DNA of 64,000 nucleotides from Protopterus annectens (taxonomy: Eukaryota; Chordata; Ceratodontiformes; Protopteridae): the NCBI RefSeq assembly GCF_019279795.1, contig NC_056733.1, positions 1,418,809,156 through 1,418,873,155 of the forward strand, given 5' to 3'. The first letter of the stretch is position 1. Each line of letters starts with the position of its first letter. Below are positions 32,756 to 43,792 of this stretch, piece after piece. The position numbers were made by a program, and so were the translations under genes. Under the pieces are notes generated by a model. The model ran no database searches, was not told the DNA's origin, and worked only from the letters and a program-made list of their open reading frames with translations.

Positions 32756-33230
32756 AGTACAGTTGTGTACACTTACCATAAATGCAGATGTTCAAGTGTA
32801 TTCACTGCTGCAGTCATCACTTTTTGGTTATCTCCTTGCAGTAGCCCTCAGTCGGCCTAATTAACAAAGTCTTGGGTCCTGTGTCAGTTGCTGTCCCTTC
32901 TTCCATGACGTCAAGTCATCAGGGGTACAAAACATGCAGCCGATGCCATTACATCAGTTTTTCTTGCTCCACATGCCAGGTGCCCCCTTAATGGGAAGCA
33001 ATTAAATCTATAAATATACAAGGTTATACCTCCAACAAAAAAGCAAATACACCAAAAAGTTTTTGAAAATAGCAAAGGAAAGTAGTTATATCCAAAATAA
33101 GAAGGGGGCTGGAGGGAGGGTAACCAGGACTGCAACAGTGAATACACTCGAACATATACATTTATGGTAAGTGTACACAACTGTACTATGTTCTTCGTGT
33201 TTCACTGTTGCAGTTATCACTTTTGGATAG
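32756..33230. repeat. Left inverted terminal repeat and ICR of DIRS D
   Basis: The inverted copy of the right end includes TGACGTCA (32906-32913) and a weak TATA (GGGTACAAAA). The ICR at about 33130-33230 joins complements of the left and right ends. ATGGTAAGTGTACACAAC in it is a strong splice-donor look-alike. Confidence 0.75.
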
Positions 33231-33547
33231 ATTCTCAAAGCTAATGATGGGAGGAGGAATTTAAATAGAATTAGGACCAGTGAGAAAGCCCTGCAAGACT
33301 GCAGTGGCAAAGCCAGCTCTGGATTTAGAGAAAATTGGCAGATGGTAATGCTTGGTGAAAGTATGTACAGAACTCTAGGTAGTAGCTTCTAGGATGTCCC
33401 TGGTAGGGACGCCTCTGAAAAAGGCTGTGGAGGCAGATGCAGCCCTGGTAGAGTGGGGTCTGTTCCCCTGTGGGATAGGTTTTCCATGGTGTTTGTAGCA
33501 GAAATGAATGCAATGGCCTATCCATTTGGAAATGGTTTGCTTTGAAA
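33231..33547 (-). pseudogene. YR C-terminal part, DIRS D
   Basis: Reads SKQTISKWIGHCIHFCYKHH then PHSTRAASASTAFFRGVPTR (HxxR). The Tyr segment follows in another frame toward 33325. The upstream part is at 38293 beyond copy C. Joining 33547 to 38293 gives GPEGTAISKQTI, in frame and matching GSQGKAIAKQTI of copy C. Confidence 0.78.
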
Positions 33548-33722
33548 AGTACAATTTTGTGCCTACCATAAATGTAGATGTTTGAGTGTTCACCCTGCTG
33601 CAGTCATCACACTTGGGTTATCCTGCCGTCAGGCGGTCCCGTCTCAGGGGTATATAAGAGGCATCCAACGCCATTTTCTTCAGTTCTTCTTGCCCCAGAT
33701 GTCAGGTGCCCCGAAAAGGTAG

Positions 33723-33768
<46 letters not shown>

Positions 33769-34010
33769 TATGGCTATATAAAAATAAAACAAAACCCTTA
33801 GGTACAAGCAAATACACCACAGAGGTAGTATAGGATAAAGTGGTAGAGATAAGTTCAACTAGTTCAGAGGGGATGGAGGGAGGGTAACCTGGACTGCAGC
33901 AGGGTGAACACTCAAACGTCTCCATTTATGGTAGGTACAAAACTGTACTATGTTCATCATGTTACCATGCTGCAGTCATCACACTTGGGTTGAATCCCAA
34001 AGCTAAGGAG
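33548..34010. repeat. Left inverted terminal repeat, AT microsatellite and ICR of DIRS C
   Basis: 33590-33715 is an inverted copy of the right end (38110-38280) with TATATAAG at about 33651. The CRE seen on the right is deleted here. An (AT)n then (AC)n run spans 33727-33771. The ICR at 33895-33995 joins the left-end complement (ATGGTAGGTACAAAACTGTACT) to the right-end complement (ATGTTCATCATG). Confidence 0.78.
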
Positions 34011-34019
34011 TGGAGGTGG

Positions 34020-35060
34020 GGTCAAACAGGGTTAGAAGAGGCTTGTAGGCCATGCAAAACTGCAGTGGCAAAACCAGCTCTAGTCTTAAAGAGGTAAGTG
34101 ATAGTGTTTGGTGAAGGTGTGCACTGAACTCCAAGTAGCAGCTTCCAGAATATCCTTGGTTGGCACTCCCCTGAGAAAGGCTGCTGATGTAGCTGTAGCC
34201 CTGGTGGAGTCGGACCTAATGTTAGCAGGTACTGGTTTCCCATGATGTGTGTAGCAGAAACGTATGCAATGTCCTATCCATTTAGAAATGGTCTGTTTCG
34301 CGATAGCTTTTCCTTGTGATCCTGTAGCATAGGCTACAAAGAGCTGGTCAGTTTTTCTGAAAGCCTTAGTTTTATCCAAGTAGTAACGTAATTGCCTGTG
34401 AATGTCCAAAGAGTGCAGGAGTCTTTCTCCTTTGTTCTGGGGATTTGGGAAGAAGGTGGGCAAGTGAATGGTTTGGTTTAGAGCCACACTGGATACCACC
34501 TTTGGCATAAAGGAAGAATTAGTTCGTAGAGAAACTCTGTCTTGATGAAAAATGAGGAAAGGTTCCACTGCCATTAGTGCCTGTAGCTCTGAGACTCTTC
34601 TAGGTGAGGTTATTGCTAGTAGTAGGGCAGTTTTCCATGAAAGAAATTTTAAATCAGTTGAAAAAGCTGGTTCAAAGGGCGGCAGTGTAAGCTTTTCCAG
34701 GAGAAAGTTGAGATCCCAAGTAGGTGTTGGAGCTCTCCTTGGCGGTCTTAAGTTCTTAGCCCCTCTGAGGTACTGTCTTAGGAGTGGATGTGAAAATAAA
34801 GCAGGATCCGTGCTGTAATGAGCTGAAATTGCTGAGGCGTGGATCTTAATAGATGAAAAGGAAAGTCCTTTGTGTAACATCTCAGTTAAATATTGTAGAA
34901 TCTGAGGAATGTTCGGCTCCAGGGGGTTTAGGCCTTTAGCCTGGTTCCAGGAGCAAAACCTTTTCCATTCGTCTGAATAGGTTTTCCTGGTGCTGGGCCT
35001 CCTGACCTCCAGAATGACATCCATAACAGCTTTGGATAAAGGTGTTGGCTGGTTGTTTAG
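34020..35060 (-). pseudogene. Tyrosine recombinase, DIRS C (long open frame)
   Basis: 312 codons are open from 35024 to 34086, from the N-terminal RRPSTRKTYSDEWKRFCSW through box I TSPRRVSELQAL and the C-terminal ATWSSVHTFTKHYHLPL with Tyr. The HxxR motif reads SDSTRATATS, so the conserved His is Asp. A frameshift near 34086 moves the last ~25 residues (TRAGFATAVLHGLQASSNPV) out of frame. Such YRs insert circular DIRS DNA; the His change may abolish activity. Confidence 0.85.
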
Positions 35061-36537
35061 GTAATTTTAGGTAATTTTCCATGCAGCCAAGTTTAAAGTC
35101 TCGCTGGGTGAGGAGGTGAGGAATTTGTGGCAAAATCCATGGTGGGCCCTGGGCCATGGTCCTTAAAATTGGATACCAATGTTGGGGTGGCCAATCTGGT
35201 GCAACGACAATCATTTGTGGCCTCTCTAATCTGACTTTCAGCAGTACCTTTGCTAGAAGAGGCAGTGGAGGGAAGGCATACACTGTTAATGTTTTCCAAC
35301 TGAATGAGAGAGCGTCCACTTTCCAAGCTAGTGGATGGAAGGTCCTTGTGCAAAATTTTTGAAGTTGGTGGTTGTGGGGGCTTGCAAACAGATCTATGTC
35401 CGGGCGTCCCCATTTTTGAGCTATCATTGCAAATACTTGTGGATCTAGTTTCCATTTGTGTGGATCCATGATGTTTCTGCTTAAGTTGTCTGCCAACGTG
35501 TTTTTTCTTTCCTGGCAGGAATTGTGCTTGTAATTGAACCTGGTTAGACAGTGCAGTGTTCCACAAGGTCATTGCTTGCCTGCATAGAGGGTAGGAATGT
35601 GTGCCCCCTTGCTTGTTTATGTACCACATAACTGTGGTGTTGTCTGTCCTTATTAGTAGTTGTCCTGGGTGTAGAAGGTCCTTGAAAGCTGTTAGGGCAT
35701 TTTGCACTGCTAGCATTTCTTTTTGATTGATATGCAGGTGTCTCTGATTTGTAGTCCATTTGCCCTGAATGCACTGTCCTGCCATGTTTGCTCCCCCCAG
35801 GCACAGTCCGATGCATCTGTTGTCATAGTTTGCCTGGCTGTGGGTAAAGAAAAAGGCTGACCCTTGTTGAGGTGACATGCCTGTGCCCACCACAGAAACT
35901 CCTGTTGAAGGCAGGGAATGAGTGGAATCATTGTTTCCAAGCTGTGGCTGTGCTGAGTCCATACACTTTTCAGGTACCATTGTAATTTCCTCATATGCAG
36001 TTTTGCAAATGGTATTAGTAGAATGCAAGATGCCATGAATTCCAAGGCCTGCAGAATTTTTCTTGCAGGGAGCTGGGTCTTTGTTGCCATGAAATATTGA
36101 AACAGTTGTCGTTGTTTGTCTGGCGTGAGATAAGCCATCTGGGTTGTTGTATTCAAGCTAGCACCCAGGAATGTTACGTTTTGTGAGGGCACTAGTTTTG
36201 ATTTCTTTTCATTTACTGTGTACCCTAGGCAACTTAGAAGGTGTTTGACAAATGCCAGATAATGTAAAAGAATGTCCTTGCTTTCTGCTTGAATAAGACA
36301 GTCATCCAGGTATGAATATATTTGAATTCATCTTTGTCTGCAGTATGCAATTACTGGTGCCAGGCATTTTGTGAAGGCCCTGGGCGCAGTAGATAAGCCA
36401 AAGGGCAGTGCAGAGAATTGATAATGCGTTGAACCTGCAATGAAGCGCAGGTATCTTCTGCAATTTTACCTGATAGGGACATGCAGGTATGCCTCCTTGA
36501 GGTCCCAAGTGACTAGCCAAGCATTCTTGCCCAGCAT
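35061..36537 (-). pseudogene. RT-RNase H-MT-like polyprotein, DIRS C (N-terminally deleted)
   Basis: RT starts at motif A (DLKEAYLHVP-type, 36480-36537) directly after ORF1 sequence, so the RT N-terminus is missing. YLDD is intact near 36295-36315. RNase H has TTDASDCAWG (35710-36192) and RTDNTTVMWYINKQGG (35093-36028). The MT-like block is DIDLFASPHNHQLQ and VYAFPPLPLL (34936-35496). Frames change at least four times. Confidence 0.8.
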
Positions 36538-37987
36538 GGTCAGGGAGGGTTTGCTCTTTTAACCAAGCATGTCTACGAATGACTGTGCCAGTAACAGCTG
36601 CTCTACAGGAAGCTTCCAGTGAATCAAATCCTCATTGTAAAGTATGCTTGCCCACCTGTTCAGCTGCATGCAACAGATCCTGCATTTCCTTGAACTCAGG
36701 CTGTTCTGAGCGTGTGCTCATTTTTTGTTTTAACTGAGACATCAGGAATTGTTGATATTTCAACATGTGAAACTGGCAATTTAATGCTCTCATAGCCAGA
36801 GTTGCAGAGGTGTATATTTTCTTTCCCCATCTATCTAGGGCTCTGGAATCTCTTTCAGAGGGCACAGGATTTTTAGCCATAGAAGCCTTTGCTCCCTTAG
36901 TACCCTGGGATATGGTTTCTGGGTCAGCTACAGGGCTTTTATAAAGGAATTTGTGTGAGTCAGGTACTCTGTAGTATCTGTCTGGTTTGGCTGGAGCAGG
37001 AGGTAGAGAGTCTGGATTTAAACTAGACTCCAAGTAGACATCATCCACAATATCTAAAACAGGAGGAATAGCAAGAGGTCTGTGCTGGGGTAATAGAAGG
37101 AACTCTCGGAGCCTTTTCTTAGAATCGGAGTAATCCTGGCCTTCCGAGTGGAAATGTTCCCTCTTGGTATGTAATGTTTCCCCAAAGGAGTAGTCTTCAG
37201 GAGGAGATGCTGAGGGAATAGAGTCTTCAACATCAGAATCCTCATAAGGTGGAAAAGTGTAATCCTGTTCCTCAGAAGAATCTGAAGAGAGAGAAACCTG
37301 GTCAGAGGATGCATAATCCTCCTCTTGTCTTGGTCTTTTATCAGGAGGGGGATGGGAACCCCTGATAAGGGTAATTAAATCTTCAGCCATCTTAAGCATC
37401 TGTTTCTTAGGCATGGGGCATTGATCTGTAGACTGATGAACACTTTTCTTAGATTTTAAAGGAGTTTTAAGCTTAGCATAAGATTTAATGGTGAGTGTAG
37501 TCGGTTTGAAGACACCTTCTGCAACCGAAGGTGTTTCCTCTGCACCGGTGTCTAAATCTGCTCCGGTGTCAGTAGATGGCTGCATTGGCCTAGTAGACTC
37601 CGCTTGGGAGTTGGCAGGTGTCTGGGGTTCCAGCTCTGCGGTCGTCAGGGGCTGTGTAGGCGTCTCACTGAAAACCGGAGAACCGGCGACAGGCCCAGCT
37701 GAGGCCTCTGGGTCTGGCTTATTCCTAGGCTGCCTGTCCTTATCCTTGCGTTTTTTATGAATTGCGGTCATTGGCTGCTCCAACGGCATGATATAATTGA
37801 ATTTCCTACCAAAGTAATGCCGTGCGAAGTCAAAACGGCATTTGATAGTGCGTTTATTAAACCTAGCGCAAAACCGACAACCTGTGACGTCATGGTCTGG
37901 GCCTAGGCAAGGAATACAGTAGGAATGGAAGTCCTTATGAGGTATTTGCTTCCCACAAGAAATGCAATTGTTAACTTTTTCTGACAT
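36538..37987 (-). pseudogene. DIRS ORF1 (gag-like), copy C
   Basis: 451 codons are open from MSEKVNNCISCGKQIPHKDF (37987) to a TGA at 36632-36634. There the conserved TLQCGFDSLEA has a Cys-to-stop change. The Cys/His N-terminal cluster is intact (CISC, FHSYCIPC, PDHD, CRFC). An acidic Ser-rich middle and the RVPDSHKFLYKSPVADPETI block follow. After the stop the frame continues to RRHAWLKEQ and then jumps into RT at about 36538. This is the longest ORF1 in the window. Confidence 0.85.
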
Positions 37988-38009
37988 CGGACTGAGGCAA
38001 GAAAATGTT

Positions 38010-38292
38010 CCCCAACGGGGTACTTAGCTTTATTGAAGACTTCGGACTGAAATTCAAATCGAAAATCTCAGGTGCCGGCCGACCGGCACTTGCGAACTGC
38101 TTCTGCTTCGGGCACCGCGCGGCAAGAAAGACTGAAGAAAATGGCGTTGGATGCCTCTTGTATACCCCTGACACACTGACGTCAGGGAAGAAGCGACAGC
38201 AACCGACGCCGGACCAAGACTTTGGAATTCGGGCCACCTGACGGCAGGATAACCCAAGTGTGATGACTGCAGCAGGGTAACACGATGAACAT
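38010..38292 (-). repeat. Leader and right terminal repeat of DIRS C
   Basis: On the minus strand: ATGTTCATCGTG, then CRE TGACGTCA (38177-38184), GGGGTATACAAG as TATA, a GC-rich palindromic GCCGGTCGGCCGGC, and a perfect CCCC-AAC-GGGG hairpin (38010-38020) about 23 bases before the ORF1 start. Inverted partner of 33590-33715. Confidence 0.78.
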
Positions 38293-38727
38293 TAGCCGTC
38301 CCCTCTGGCCCTGCAGCAAATGCCACCAGCAGTTGATCAGATTTCCTTTGAGGTTTAGTTCTGTCCAAGTAGAATCTAAGTTGTCTGTGCACATCTAAGG
38401 AGTGCAGAATTCATTCCCCTTTGTTCTGTGGATTAGGAAAGAAGTTTGGCAAATGTATGGACTGATTACGGGCCACACTGGATACCACCTTGGGCATGAA
38501 GGAGGGATTGGTCCTGAGGGATACCCTGTCCACATGAAAGATGATGAAAGGCTCCACTGCCATGAGGGCGTGTAATTCAGATACCCTTCTTGCTGAAGTG
38601 ATTGCTAAAAGGAAAGCTGTTTTCCAAGAAAGGAATTTTAAGTCCCCAGAGGCAGCTGGCTCAAAAGGAGGAAGGGTGAGCTTTTCCAATACAAAGTTGA
38701 GGTCCCAGGCTGGAGTTTGTCCAACTG
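38293..38727 (-). pseudogene. YR middle part, DIRS D
   Basis: 38411-38727 encodes TPAWDLNFVLEKLTLPPFEP and box I TSARRVSELHAL. 38293-38400 encodes DMHRQLRFYLDRTKPQRKSDQ up to the copy C insertion. The N-terminal arm-binding part is missing because of a deletion at about 38727. Confidence 0.78.
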
Positions 38728-40235
38728 ATAGTTTTGGGGGGAGGCAAACAGGTCTATATCTGGACTCCCCCATTTGCTTGTCAACATGTTGAAAATCCTT
38801 GGTTCCAGTTTCCACTCGTGTGGGTCCATGAGGTTTCTACTTAGTTCGTCTGCCAGTGTATTTAGTTTTCCTGGCGGGAATTGAGCTTGCAGATGTACTT
38901 GATAGCTCAGGGCTGTGTTCCACAATGCCATGGCTAGTCTGCAGAGGGGGTAAGAATGTGTACCCCCCTGCTTGTTTATGTACCACATAACAGTGGTGTC
39001 TGTCTTTATCATTAATTGTCCTGGAAGAATGTGGTCCTTGAAGGCTGTCAGAGCATTCTGTACAGCTAACATTTCTTTTTGATTGATATGCAGGTGCATT
39101 TAACTTGGGTTCCATTTGCCCTGAATGCACTTCCCTGCCAAAGGAGCCCCCCATGCATAATCTGATGAGTCTGTTAGGGTCTGGGTGGCGGGGGGGGGGG
39201 GTTGTGAATGGTAGTCCCTTGTTTAGGTGGCACGCCTCTGCCCACCAAAGAAATTCCAGGCATAGGCAAGGTATGATAGGAATCATTGTTTCTAGATGCT
39301 GCAAATGTTGACACCATAGGCTTTTTAGGTACCATTGTAGTTTCCTCATATGCAGTCTTGCATATGGAATTAGAAGAATGCAGGAGGCCATGAACTCCAA
39401 GGCTTGCAATATTTGCCTTGCAGATAACAGGGTTTTCGTGGCCACTAGTTTGAAGTAGGTTGTCAGATGAATTTGTTTCTCTGGCATGAGGAAAGCCATT
39501 TGGGAAGTTGTATTCAAGCTTGCTCCCAGGAATATAATTTGTTGACAGGGTACCAAGTGTGATTTCTTTTCGTTTATAGTGTACCCCAGACAAGTTAGCA
39601 CTCTTTGTACAAAAGCCAAATGATTCAGAAGTATGTCCTGGCTTTCTGCCCGAATTAGACAATCATCCAGTTATGGGTAAATTTGAATATTTCTTTGCCT
39701 GCAAAATGCAATGACTGGGACAAGGCACTTTGTGAATACCCTGGGCACAGTAGATAAGCCAAAGGGCAGTGCAGAGAACTGGTAGTGACTGAAGCCTGCT
39801 TTGAAGCATAGATATCTTCTGCAAGATTCCCTGACTGGGATGTGCAGTTATGCTTCCTTTAAGTCGAGAGTTGCCATCCAGGCATTTTTTCCTCACATGG
39901 GAAGCAACTGGTGAAGAGTCAGCATCTTGAATTTTGGAACAACCAAAAAGGTGTTTAGAGTGGACAGACCCATGATAGGACGCCATAAATTGTCTTTTCT
40001 GGGTACCAGGAAAAGTCTGGAGTAGAAACCTTGTCCTTTTTCCTCTTCTGGTACAGTCTGAACAGCCCTTATGTTTAAAAGAGAGAGTATTTGCTTTTGA
40101 GCCTCGGCTCACTGATTTGGGGGTAGATCTGGCCAACCGTTGGGCATTGGCTAAGTGTGAAAGCGAAATCTATATCCCTGGGACACTATATTTAAAACCC
40201 ATTTGCCCTGGGTAATGAGTTCCCAGTTTTTGGCC
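38728..40235 (-). pseudogene. RT-RNase H-MT-like polyprotein, DIRS D
   Basis: RT N-terminal and finger parts are near 39663-40235. Motif C has its Tyr codon turned to a stop (TAA before LDD, near 39668). 38837-39619 is open through the RT thumb and connection (YTINEKKSHLVPCQQIIFLG). RNase H (MWYINKQGGTHSYPLC) and the start of MT (DIDLFASPQNYQL) are at 38728-39099. A run of ten or more G at 39190-39200 is a further break. Confidence 0.78.
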
Positions 40236-42095
40236 TGCAGACCAATCTTTCCCCCTAAAGGAGCAGTCAGTTGAGAAGTGCTTGGAAGTTTTAAAGTCAA
40301 GTCATTGAGACAATTTTCCATAAGGGGGAGTCTTGCTACTCCCAGATTTGGAAGCGGAAGCACCCCACTGATTAGTCTTGTGCGTACCCTGGGACTGAAA
40401 CCTGGGGTTTCTGCTGGTTCTGGGTTTGGGTTGAGAAGACCTGGAAGGAGCAGGAAAGGACCAGTTCTTAGAGGGTCAATGCCTACTAAATCTTGGAGGC
40501 CGAATCTGTAAGAAATCTTTAACAGTTTGCATAGATTTAGCTTTATCTTCCACCTTTTTAAGAACTTCCTCAGCTTTACTGCCAAACAGGCGGTCCTGAT
40601 TTAAGGGAGCATCCAACAGTTCAGCTTTAACATAAGGCAAAGATTGCTCCTTAAGCCAAGCATGCCTTCTGAGTACAGACCCAGTGACAGCAGCCCTGCA
40701 AGAGGCCTCTAATGAATCAAACCCACATTGCAAAGTATGTTTTCCAACCTGTTCAGCAGAATGCATCAAATCCTGTAAATCCTTATTTTCAGCACAGTCC
40801 GGAATCAACATCATTTTCTGTTTTAGCAATCCAATAATATGTTGTTGATACTTTAAGAAACTGACAGTTTAAGGCCCTAATGGCCAAAGCTGCAGAAGTG
40901 TAAACCTTCTTACCTCATCTATCCAACACCCTAGAATCTCTATCAGAAGGGGTAGGATTTTTGGCAGTAAAAGTCTTAATGCCCTTGGGTCCCTCTGAAA
41001 TGGTCTCTGGATCCACAATAGGATTTTTAAAAAAGAACTTTTGAGAATCAGGAACCCTGTAATATCTGTCAGTTTTTTGGGGAGCAGGAGGCAAAGAATC
41101 AGGGGCCAAACTACATTCTGAAAAGGCATCATCTACAATGTTTAGTACAGGAGGTATAGCTAAAGGCCTATGTTGAGGCAGGAGTAAGAAGTACCTAAGC
41201 CTCTTTTTAGAATTAGAGAAATCCTGGCTTTCCCAGTGGAAATGTTCCCTTAGAGTGTGCAAGGTTTCACCAAAAGAAAAATCCTCTGGAGGAGAAGCAG
41301 AGGGAATAGAGTCCTCTGCATCAGAATCCTCATAAGTAGATAAGGGTAAATCCAGATCATCAGAAGACTCAGAACAATCAGAATCCTGGTCAGAAGATTC
41401 ATAAACAAATTCAGTCCTAGGTCTCTTAGAAGAGGAAGGTTGGCTTCCCCTGATTAAAGTTATAAGGTCTTCAGCCATTCTTATTATTTGTTTTTTAGGC
41501 ATAGAGGCCTGGAGCATGCAGCCTGGTCGTCGGTTTTCTAGGCCTTAAAGAAGGAGGTGTAAGTTTAATATGCAAGCCCGAAGTTCTGAATACACCCTCA
41601 GAAGCCAGTGCCTGCACAGGGGCTCCGGACCCATCCAATGTAGAGACATCCCGAAGGGTCCACAGTTGAAGCATCTCGCGGCATACCGGACTCCAAATGG
41701 GTTTCAGTAGAGGCCTGCGAGTCAGACGTAGCGAGTATCAGGGGCTGCGAAAGCGCCTCACTGAGTACCGGCAAACTGGCGACTGGCTTAGGAGAAGCGT
41801 CGTCGGCAGTTTTGGACCTAGGCGGCCTGTCTCTGTCTTTATCTTTGCACTTTTTCAGAATACCGTTAGTCGGATGGCTTATCGACAACATTTCTGGATA
41901 ATTGAACTGACAGCTGAAATATTTAGAGGCAAAAATATACCGACGACGGATAGTGCGTTGATTAAATAAGGCACAAAACTGACAGCAAGGTACGTCATTG
42001 GTCAGGGCCTGGGCAAGGAATACAGTACGAATGAAAATCTTTGTGAGGTATTTGCTTTCCACAAGTAATGCAATTACTAACTTTTACTGACATCG
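40236..42095 (-). pseudogene. DIRS ORF1 (gag-like), copy D
   Basis: The N-terminal part is near 41598-42095 (CCQFCALFNQRTIRRRYIFA, KDRDRPPRSKTADDASPKP). The acidic middle is at 40915-41517 (DSDAEDSIPSASPPEDFSFG, YRVPDSQKFF). The C-terminal block is at 40476-40829 (QCGFDSLEASCRAAV, RRHAWLKEQSLP). At least three frame changes. Confidence 0.78.
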
Positions 42096-42116
42096 GTAAG
42101 GAGCAAGAAAAAGTTT

Positions 42117-42402
42117 CCCCAATGGGGTACTTAGCTTTAGTTGAAGACTTCGGTTCTGAAACTCAAAAATGAAAATTTCAGGAGTCGGCCGACCGGCACT
42201 TGCGAACTGCTTCTGATTCGGGCACCGCACGGTAAGAAAGACTGATGTAATGGCGTTGGCTGCATGTTTTATACCCCTGACGTCATGGAAGAAGAACAGC
42301 AACCGACGCAGGACCCAAGACTTTGTTAATCAGGCCGAATGAGGGCTACTGCAAACAGATAACCCAAAAGTGATGACTGCAACAGTGAAACACGAAGAAC
42401 AT
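42117..42402 (-). repeat. Leader and right terminal repeat of DIRS D
   Basis: CCCC-AAT-GGGG hairpin at 42117-42127, TATA (minus GGGTATAAAA) and CRE TGACGTCA (42278-42285), ending GAACAT. E sequence resumes at 42403. Confidence 0.78.
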
Positions 42403-42770
42403 CATGAGGGAGTCCACCTCCAGCTGACTTGTACGTCTGGCCAGTACACAAAAGTATAATGCTACTGTGAGCTACGTGCGTCGTTGCACGGTATCCAAAG
42501 TGCACATCAGTCATAAAGTGACGGTTATAAAACAAATGTTGGCACGTACCAGACCTCAGAAATGAATGCTGCTGAAAGCACCAGCCTGATCCACGGCAAG
42601 GAAAACATGACACCAACATACAGGGAAGCATCAAGGGGAAGGCGGGGGGGGGGGGGGGAGTAATACTGCAGCATATAGAAGGACATCTATAGTTATGGTA
42701 AGATTTTACACAACTATTCTATGTCCTTCTATTCATATGGTGCAGTATTCATAACATGAGGAAGAGTACC
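42403..42770. repeat. Rest of the left terminal repeat and ICR of DIRS E
   Basis: 42409-42560 is an inverted copy of the E right end (ACTTGTACGTCTGGCCAGTA, GTGCACATCAGTCATAAAGT). A G-run spans 42642-42658. The ICR (42659-42745) joins complements of the left end and right end. The first part of the same repeat is at 32687-32755, separated by D. Confidence 0.72.
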
Positions 42771-43792
42771 AAAACTCAAGCAGATGAAAAACTGGGTGGA
42801 GAAGCAGAAACAATCTCCACAAACACATGCAGAATAGACCTGGCAAACCCAGCTCTGGACCTGGAAATGTCATCAACTTTACAATGTTTCGTGAAAGTAA
42901 GAACAGAGGAGCAAGTAGCTGCTTCCAGGATGGAGGAAGTGTCCAGGCCTTTTAAAAAGGCCCCAGAGGAAGCAACTGCTCTAGTGGAATGTGCCCTAAT
43001 AAGTGAGGGTAGATTTTTTTCCATGAGCCACATAACAGAAGGAAATAGTTTTGGAAATCCAAGTGAAAATAGTTTTGGAAATCCAAGTGGATATAGTCTG
43101 CTTGGAAACAGGTTGGCCCAGGGCCCTTGGGTGATAGGAAAGAAATAGGCGATCAGATTTCCAAACTAGTTAGGTTTTATCCAAATAATATCCGAGTTGT
43201 CTGTGTACATCTAAGCTGTATAGTATCCTCTCACTAGAGGATTGAGGAGATGGGATAAAGGTTGGAAGACTGATGGACTGATTGGGGGATAACTCATTAA
43301 CCACCTTGGGCATAAAGGAGGGGTTACTGTGTAGGGAAACGCTATATATGTGGAAAATTGTGAAGGGGGAGAAGACATGAGAACCTGCAACTCGGACACC
43401 CTTCTGGCTAAAGTAATGGCCATAAGAAGGACTGTTTCCAAGTGCAGTGTTGCAGGGAAGCACAGCTTGCTGGCTCAGAAGGATCAGGGTAAGTAGTGTT
43501 GCAGGGAAGCAGAGCTTGCTGGCTCAGAAGGGGCCAGGGTAAGTTTTTCTAACACAAAGTAGAGATCTCAAGGAGGGAGAACTGTTTTTCTTGGTGGTTT
43601 GATGTGAAGGACGCCTTTTAAGAAGAATTTCTTCTTAAAAGAAATCCTAAGAACTTCCAACCTGGAAGCTAAATGGGGAAGCATAGGCAGACAAGCAGAA
43701 ATAGAAGAAAGATGAGCTTTTACTGAGGAGTCTGACAGCCCACTCTTCAGTAACTCACACAGGTAGGACAAGACCACTGGAACATCCACTAA
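42771..43792 (-). pseudogene. YR C-terminal and middle part, DIRS E
   Basis: AHSTRAVASSGAFLKG (HxxR) and ATCSSVLTFTKHCKV (Tyr replaced by Cys) are at 42776-43033. LARRVSELQVLMSS (box I) is at 43211-43441. The N-terminal helices YLCELLKSGLSDSSVKAHLS are at 43568-43846. Duplicated words occur at 43050-43090 and 43470-43530. Interrupted by F at 43793. Confidence 0.74.

Larger units (their letters stand above)
33548..38292 (-). mobile_element. DIRS-like retrotransposon C (youngest nest layer)
   Basis: Inserted in the YR of D. Left end AGTACAATTTTGTGCC (33548), right end GAACAT (38292). It is the innermost layer of L2 > E > D > C and has the best-preserved YR and ORF1 of the large copies, in keeping with being youngest. 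A deletion fuses ORF1 to RT near 36538. 4745 bp. Confidence 0.9.
32756..42402 (-). mobile_element. DIRS-like retrotransposon D (host of C)
   Basis: Left end AGTACAGTTGTGTAC (32756), right end GAACAT (42402). Its ICR reads ACTGTACTATGTTC across the predicted circle junction, matching both ends exactly. Joining the flanks gives CAGTATTCATAACATGAGG, identical to the intact E sequence at 42746-42764, with no duplication. YR is split by copy C, and a deletion near 38727 removes part of MT and YR. Confidence 0.88.

Noticed and set aside
33548..38295. AG as a 2-bp duplication around DIRS C
   Set aside because: Using the ICR-defined ends gives an exact empty site restoring the Ile found in related YRs, so the AG match is chance.
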